Shown here: piece by piece, positions 58,636 through 64,000 of the stretch
Numbering within the stretch: the stretch's first letter is position 1
How the letters are laid out: each line of letters begins with the position of its first letter
Source: Endomychus coccineus
Taxonomy: Eukaryota > Arthropoda > Insecta > Coleoptera > Endomychidae
Length of the DNA stretch: 64,000 nucleotides
Direction of reading: 5' to 3'
Assembly (NCBI GenBank): GCA_958510875.1
Contig: OY294069.1
Span: 181,581,112-181,645,111, forward strand
Notes under the pieces: generated by a model
What the model was told of the DNA's origin: nothing
Database searches by the model: none
What the model saw: only the letters and a program-made list of their open reading frames with translations
Made by a program: the position numbers and the translations under genes

Positions 58636-58901
58636 AAGCAAAATTTTTATTTCATGTTCTTTTTTATATCGATATATTTGGGATAGATGGAATTAATTGA
58701 AAAAATTGGTTACTGAAAGTTTGGAAAATGTAAATAATTAACGGTCAAGAGAAAATAAATAACACTTTAATCAAATTATCAAGAAGTTGCAGTCAAACAA
58801 TATTATCACTTATTGTTTCATAATATTGACATGAATATATAAAAACAGCATTAAAAATTCATAATTTATAATCACTACTACCATTACACTAGATACAATA
58901 T
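58636..58901. other. MIC10 3' flank
   Basis: No clear poly(A) signal was identified. Nothing else is seen. Confidence 0.35.
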
Positions 58902-59225
58902 TTAAAGACATTTGTTCGCTGCTGTGACTGTTGCGTTAAGGTCTTTCTCACAATTCGTCCAAGCCATTCCTACGCCGAATCCTGTGCCCATCACGACGGG
59001 CCACTTCTTTTTCTTGAAAAATAGCAGCGATATTACACCTCCAATGAGCATACCAGACCCTGAGACAAATTTAATTTTCTAGGTTATAAAGATGACATAA
59101 TCGATGTAATATAATTTCGATACGGCGATTCAATTTAAACACTTACCGAATTTTAATATACCATCAGTGAAACATCTATCCCATTTTTTTCCTATTTCGT
59201 CTTCTACATAAATTGGAATACCCAT
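58902..59225 (-). CDS. MIC10: MIC10 (MINOS1), MICOS core subunit
   Basis: MIC10 bends the inner mitochondrial membrane at crista junctions by oligomerising. Exon 1 is 59225-59147 (MGIPIYVEDEIGKKWDRCFT and DGILKFG), exon 2 is 59059-58902 (SGMLIGGVISLLFFKKKKWP, then VVMGTGFGVGMAWTNCEKDL). The join is phase 1 with GT/AG borders, giving 78 aa, typical of the family. Two membrane segments form the hairpin, with the loop KKKKWP between. The glycine motifs GMLIGG and GTGFGVG in the two segments are the oligomerisation signature. A short hydrophilic C-terminus follows. Divergent from STIP1. Confidence 0.9.
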
Positions 59226-59503
59226 TTTTGAGGGTTAACAAGGAAACACAGAACGGCCTAAAATACAAGACAAGGCTCGGTCCGGGTTGTCAACGAGATT
59301 CGTCACAAGTTTTGACAGACAATTTTTAGTGCAGGATAAAAGTTTTCTTTCTCAAATTATTTGTTCCATTGAGTAATAATCCTTTGATAATTTTGGTAGA
59401 TATGACAGTTGATATAAGTTCCTTGTTTTTTGAAGTCTGAGGTAAATGTGTCATTCAAAGTCCAGTCTAATCAGTCAATCAATCATTCAAATTATATTAT
59501 TCT
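59226..59503. promoter_or_regulatory. MIC10 upstream region
   Basis: First 280 bp upstream of the MIC10 start. It must contain its promoter or 5' UTR, but no motif was assigned. Confidence 0.35.
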
Positions 59504-60153
59504 ATTCTGTACATATTGCATATTCAATTTATAGAGAGAGTTACTATGGTTTTGCAGAAAAAAAGCATTGTGTCTTCTATGTACCGTTACATGATTGAAT
59601 ATGTGAAATGTCATAGAATAACTATTGATGTGATACCTTCTTCTGTGATGACATAGCAGTCATAGAACCATATTCTTATAATGTGTATTCTAAGGTTTGG
59701 GCCACTGAGTATTCGTAAATGTACAGAGCTAAGTTCAGTGGTACAAGGTATGATCAAGATCATAGAGATCACTATCATCTGGATACAGGAGAATAACGAT
59801 CCACCGATAAAATATAATATTCTGTACATATCAAAGAGTTCTATATAAGAACTCTTTGGTACATATTGCATATTCCATTTATAGAGTAACTATGGTTTTG
59901 CAGAATAAAGGATTGAGTTTTCTATGTACCGTTACATGATTGAATATGTGAAATGTCATAGAATAACTATTGATATAATACCTTCTTCAGTGATGACATA
60001 ACTCTCATAGAACCACATTTTAATAATCTATATACTAAAGTTTGGGCCACTGAGTATTCGTATTAAGTTCAGTGGTACAAGGTATGATCCAGATCATAGA
60101 GATCTCTATCTACTGGATCCAGGAGAATAACGATCCACCGATAAAATATAATT
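59504..60153. repeat. Direct tandem duplication, ~315 bp units
   Basis: Copy 1 (59504-59818) and copy 2 (59819-60153) both run from ATTCTGTACATAT through TTTGGGCCACTGAGTATTCG to CCACCGATAAAATATAAT. Copy 2 carries a 27-bp palindromic insertion and its 8-bp target duplication, and has a short deletion near AAATGTACAGAGCT. Several substitutions show the duplication is not recent. Confidence 0.9.
59832..59858. mobile_element. 27-bp hAT-like terminal-repeat-only insertion
   Basis: CAAAGAGTTCT, five bases, AGAACTCTTTG, flanked on both sides by GTACATAT. The other tandem copy at 59509 shows the uninterrupted site with one GTACATAT. The 11-bp inverted ends equal those of the 417-bp element at 60907-61323. 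Confidence 0.75.
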
Positions 60154-60330
60154 TAACTTCTAACATTATGCTCACTGAATCCTCAACATCATCGTCAACT
60201 TCAAATCTTAGCTAGACATATGCGTGTTTCAAGAACTTGAACTAACAAGCAAGAATAGTAGACTTCTTGAGAAAATCATTCAAACCATAGACATAATTGA
60301 AATAATGAAATAAACAAAAATTGTATCAAC

Positions 60331-61372
60331 CGTACCAACGGTCGTACATACAGGTCTGGGAACTGTTTGACATGAGTCTCTTACATGTCGTCAAACTCTT
60401 AGTCTCTCACTAAGCCACCAGCTAGCGCTTAGATCGAAGTATGGCAACAATCACATTATTAAGTAAAATAATTTTTCTCGTGAAGCAATATTTACTATTC
60501 TGATTTGAGAGAGGAATAGAACTGTTACTCTTGTCAAAATGTATTACTCACGTTAAAAATAACTTCCGCTTTTTCGTTATACATGTTCGCACACATAAAA
60601 GACCTCGTCAAAACGATTTCTATCCGGAATCGCAAGCATCCACTTTTTTCGCGTTTCCGCATCTTTCGGCACTTTAAAAACAGAAGTTTCTTGCTTTACA
60701 CTTTTGTACCCCGTTTTGCATTCTGGGCACGGTTTCGTAATTTTTTTCTAAAAACACCGGTATTCTTTGTGTTTACAAGTTAACAATGACAGTTGCCAGA
60801 GAACACGGTCGTATAAGTGCCAGAGATCATTCCTTGACTCATGCGCCACCCTTTTGGTGCTATGCAACAGATGACGCTTAGCGGACTCACTTCGCACATC
60901 GGAAACCAAAGAGTTCTATATATAGAGATGACAAGTTGTATCGTTTGTATATGAAGAGAACGTATTTTGGGAGTCCAGCGCGGTTACCCTCTCTCCGCGT
61001 CTCAAGCGATCGAGTCGACTAGTTTTTGCAAGTGAACTTGGGTGAAGCAACATTGTTTCACACCACAATTTCCGTCGTTCAAGATTTTCAGGAAAGCTGT
61101 AAAATAAATAGATAATAATACATAAATAACAAACAAATTGAGGTTAAATCACTCAAAAACAATAATATAAACAAAACGAAATAACGAAAATAACTTTATT
61201 CTGCTGCAATAGCGTCATAAATGAATAGTCGTCTGCCTCGATCATGCGTAAAGAACGAAAAAAGGGAGACTCCCAAAATACGGTATAAATCCGACTTGTC
61301 ATCTCTATATATAGAACTCTTTGTCGGAAACAGCCTCGAGTACCCAGATCTGTATATACGACCGTGACCGTA
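60331..61372. repeat. Outer inverted repeat enclosing the hAT MITE
   Basis: GTACCAACGGTCGTACATAC and AGGTCTGGG at 60334-60362 match, inverted, CCCAGATCTGTATATACGAC and CGTGACCGTACC at 61342-61373. A third related piece, ACACGGTCGTATAAGTGCCA, is at about 60801. It may be a separate non-autonomous element into which the hAT MITE inserted. Ends and target duplication are unclear. Confidence 0.4.
60907..61323. mobile_element. hAT-type non-autonomous element, 417 bp
   Basis: Ends are CAAAGAGTTCTATATATAGA and its complement; the first ~28 bp match perfectly (through GATGACAAG) and a second block (GTATTTTGGGAGT) is also inverted. A perfect 8-bp target duplication TCGGAAAC lies at 60899-60906 and 61324-61331. 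The 8-bp duplication and CAAAG ends fit the hAT superfamily. No transposase is encoded. It sits between MIC10 and STIP1, about 300 bp upstream of the STIP1 start. Confidence 0.85.
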
Positions 61373-61625
61373 CCGTACACATGAAAGTCATAGAATAAGG
61401 TTAAAGTTATCCATGAGCCATCAGTTTTCTGGAAAATTTGACATTAACATGCGAACGATTGCGTGTTTTAAGAATTAAGAAGTGGGGAGATAGAATATTC
61501 TCGAATCGCTTATTCACGTTTTCTGGTTACTGAATTCTGTTTGTTCTTTATGATTGTAAAAAGTCGTATTCGCCGGATTGTTCTAGAAGGTTTTTAACGT
61601 TATATTTTGACAAAATTGTTCGATA
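61324..61625 (+). promoter_or_regulatory. STIP1 proximal upstream region
   Basis: About 300 bp between the hAT element's right target duplication and the ATG. It contains TTCTAGAAGG near 61581, which resembles the inverted nGAAn pairs of a heat-shock element, plausible for a heat-inducible co-chaperone gene. This is suggestive only. Confidence 0.35.
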
Positions 61626-62030
61626 ATGGCAGCAGAACAGGTAAATAACTCTTATTGTTATCATTTTGAAGTCTACTAACGTGAAGCACATTTACAGGTT
61701 GTCGCTTTGAAAGAAAAAGGCAATGCGGCATTAGCGGAAAACAAATTCGACGAGGCGATTAAACATTACACCGAGGCCATAAATCTGGACGGTTCCAATC
61801 ACGTTTTGTATTCAAATAGATCCGCCGCTTACGCCAAAGCCAATCAGTACCAGAAAGCTTTGAGTGATGCGGAAAAAACTGTAGAAATTAAACCTGATTG
61901 GAGCAAAGGGTATTCTAGGAAAGGAACAGCATTAGCTTACCTGGGAAAATATGATGAAGCGATTAAAACATATGAAGAAGGACTGAAGATAGATCCCAAC
62001 AATACACAATTAAAAGAAGGTCTGAGTGAG
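61626..62030 (+). CDS. STIP1: STIP1 / Hop, N-terminal TPR1 exons (gene continues past window)
   Basis: Hop bridges Hsp70 and Hsp90; its first TPR domain binds the Hsp70 EEVD tail. Exon 1 (61626-61640, MAAEQ) and exon 2 (61698-62030) join in phase 0 and encode residues 1-116. Three TPR motifs follow one another: [40 protein letters not shown] and [20 protein letters not shown]. The five clamp residues that grip the EEVD carboxylates are all present (K10, N14, N45, K75, R79, equal to human K8, N12, N43, K73, R77). The donor GTAAGT follows at 62031. The remaining exons (DP and TPR2 domains) are not recognised before 64000, so intron 2 is at least 1.97 kb. Confidence 0.88.
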
Positions 62031-62894
62031 GTAAGTTTTATTTTCACGTTTATTAAAATTATTTTATAACATTCATGCTATATTAATTCTCTGCACCGAG
62101 TGTAAAAATATTCAAATAGTTATCAAAATCTTGATGATAAGTAGGATGACTATGAATATTGTCACAGCTGTTTGTAAATTTTACGTAGCTTGAAAATTAT
62201 ACATGAACTGTCATGAAATTTCACTCGTAAGTGTCAATTATTTGAAAATGATTGTGATAACAAGATTTTACCACATACTAGACGAATTAGAAGAACATGA
62301 CAATCGTAACAAAATTTATTTGAATAAATTGCTTATGGATAAGCTGGATAGACATTAGATCATGTGAAATCTTATTTCAAAGTTGAATTTGTTTCTATCG
62401 ATTGATAGATTTTTTGATGTCCAATCTCTCTAACAAGAATATAAGGAGAAATATTCACTGTAAGGAAATAAAATTATTTTAAAACTTTACAGAGATTTGA
62501 ATAGAAATTAGAATAAACACTTCCAGGGTGTCAAGGATAAGGAATTATTGATTTATTTTTCCACAAATGCTACGAATGTTCTTCAATTTTTGTATTATAT
62601 TTACATGATTAATAATGGATTTACAAGTACCACCCCAGATTAACCGACAATAATGTAATTAAGGATTGAAACGTAGCGTAATATATATTTTATAGTATGT
62701 CCTTATTTGCTTAATTCTGTTTACTAAGCTTATATTTCATTCTAGATGAGCATCTATTGTCAACACATAATATTTAATGTATTTAACTCATTTAATTTTT
62801 ATTTTACACTTTATTGCATTTGAATTTATGTGGTGTAATGTCATTTTAGATCCTCAATACTTGTGAAACCTAGGAATTTTGTTTCTTCACTATT
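62031..62894. other. STIP1 intron 2, first part
   Basis: No exon or element recognised. Confidence 0.4.
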
Positions 62895-63090
62895 TAATAC
62901 TAAAAGATATCATCGGCGTATGTAATAATACTTACGTCTTCGATCTGACTAAACAAGTCTTTTACATCAATAATAAATAGCAGTGGACCCAAAACTGTCC
63001 CCTGCGGTATACCGCAGGTCACTGCACTCTTCACATCGTTGATTTTCACTATTTGTTGTCTATTTGAGAGATATTTTTTTATTATTAGGT
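62895..63090 (-). pseudogene. Non-LTR retrotransposon RT fragment (catalytic boxes)
   Basis: The minus strand reads VKSAVTCGIPQGTVLGPLLF, then IIDVKDLF, then TYADDIF and a stop. GxPQGxVLGPLLF and YADD are RT motifs B and C (catalytic aspartates) of Jockey/CR1-like elements. The frame is otherwise short and open at neither end, so it is a relic. It lies antisense in the STIP1 intron. Confidence 0.8.
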
Positions 63091-63789
63091 ACAGGTGGTC
63101 AAATTTCCATGTTTGTATAGGAGATACAAAAAATAAATGGAAGTCACGTTCTCGTTCCCGTTTTTTCGAGACAGATTCACTGGCAGAAACAAAAATTTGT
63201 TAACGATTTTGTTTTCGGGTTATGAGTACAAAAGTTCGATTTTTTCGACTTTTAGACACATTTGAACGTCGTGGTAAAGTTAGGAGAAACTAATTTTTAC
63301 TTTCTTGACGCACTTTTTTGTGTATAATCCAGTGGCGTCGAGAAAATTTGAAAAAAGGTGTAATTTCGATTATATTAATTTTTGCGGTTTTTTATATTTA
63401 TTCCAAGTGTCATCTGTGACAGTGTTTAATCGTTTGTCAGTGAATTGCATATTAACGATTTATTTAAAAAACGTAAAAAGTAATATAGTAAAATACTACT
63501 TCCGCTATTAAAAATTAAAAACTTATACATCAAAAGCTACCCGACGTATGATACATAGTTAGGAAGAGAAAAAAATATACATGCAGTATCTACTTTCGAA
63601 CCAGATGTTAAAAATTTATGACGTAATAGAAAAAGGTTGTCAGACCTTATTATAAATATAATGTAAATATTGCTTTTGAGCATTCTACCTAAAATATACT
63701 TTTAACATTATAAAAACGCATGTAGGAATTTGCAAGGGTTTAAATTAGTTAAATTAGTATAAATCTGACTTAATGATTGAATATCTGTT
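63091..63789. other. Unassigned part of STIP1 intron 2
   Basis: No exon or element domain recognised. Confidence 0.35.
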
Positions 63790-64000
63790 CTATAATTTAC
63801 AGATTTGGAGTCACGTTTTATGTGAATCATCTCCAGAATGGGTCTTTTATAATGATTGGTTTCCGTAGTTAAAATATTAACATTTTTGTAATCGAATTGA
63901 TGGTTATAATCAAACTAGTGTTTAGCAAGGGCGGAGGAATTTTCTAAATTTGTTTGTTTCTTGTACTTATGGTCATACATTCTTTTTTGTAAATATTGTT
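63790..64000 (-). pseudogene. Penelope-like element GIY-YIG C-terminal fragment, cut by window end
   Basis: From 64000 downward the minus strand reads YKKQTNLENSSALAKH, then FDYNHQFDYKNVNILTTETN, then HYKRPILEMIHI. SALAxHxxxxxHxFDxxNVxIL..E..Y.KR..LEMIHI is the conserved second half of the PLE GIY-YIG domain. One stop (after ALAKH) is present. It differs in sequence from the PLE at 12965-13381, so it belongs to another PLE family. Confidence 0.7.

Noticed and set aside
62031..64000. Further STIP1 exons
   Set aside because: No frame resembling the DP or TPR2 domains was found; only RT and PLE relics occur.

Overview
This window is eukaryotic nuclear DNA from an insect. The protein-coding genes have short exons with GT/AG introns. 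Their products match insect proteins (Cactus/IkB, Polycomb, CHMP3/Vps24, an anon-73B1-like small membrane protein, DNAJC16, MIC10, the N-terminus of STIP1/Hop). Non-coding DNA is very AT-rich and packed with decayed Penelope-like, mariner/Tc1, Helentron, hAT and non-LTR elements. A beetle is my best guess from the look of Polycomb and the repeat load, but the sequence does not prove the order.

Layout. 1-13.9 kb: a TE graveyard that probably lies in the intron before the cactus 3' exons. It holds non-LTR RT fragments, Penelope-like (PLE) fragments, a foldback element, an internally deleted mariner, and a PLE split by a 2.6 kb Tc1/mariner-like element with ~0.6 kb terminal inverted repeats. 13.9-14.4 kb: last two exons of cactus. 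14.4-23.6 kb: Helentron fragment, PLE end with a hammerhead-like motif, a 1.1 kb mariner, AT-rich tandem repeats. 23.7-28.8 kb: Polycomb (-) and CHMP3 (+) head to head. 29.2-32.0 kb: ~240 bp satellite that also occurs inside a Polycomb intron. 35.7-54.1 kb: anon-73B1-like gene (-) and DNAJC16 (+) head to head; the last DNAJC16 intron is 11.1 kb and almost entirely a 139 bp satellite, with a 200-N gap. 54.8-57.1 kb: a large imperfect palindrome. 58.2-58.6 kb: a second foldback element. 58.9-62.0 kb: MIC10 (-) and STIP1 (+) head to head, with hAT-type miniature elements between them. 62.9-64.0 kb: RT and PLE fragments on the minus strand.

The genes do not form one pathway. They cover NF-kB/Toll signalling (cact), chromatin silencing (Pc), ESCRT-III (CHMP3), an ER J-protein (DNAJC16), mitochondrial cristae (MIC10) and Hsp70/Hsp90 co-chaperoning (STIP1). 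After cactus, three consecutive divergent gene pairs alternate with convergent, repeat-filled spacers. Exon joins given here were read by hand and are phase-consistent; no transcript data were available.
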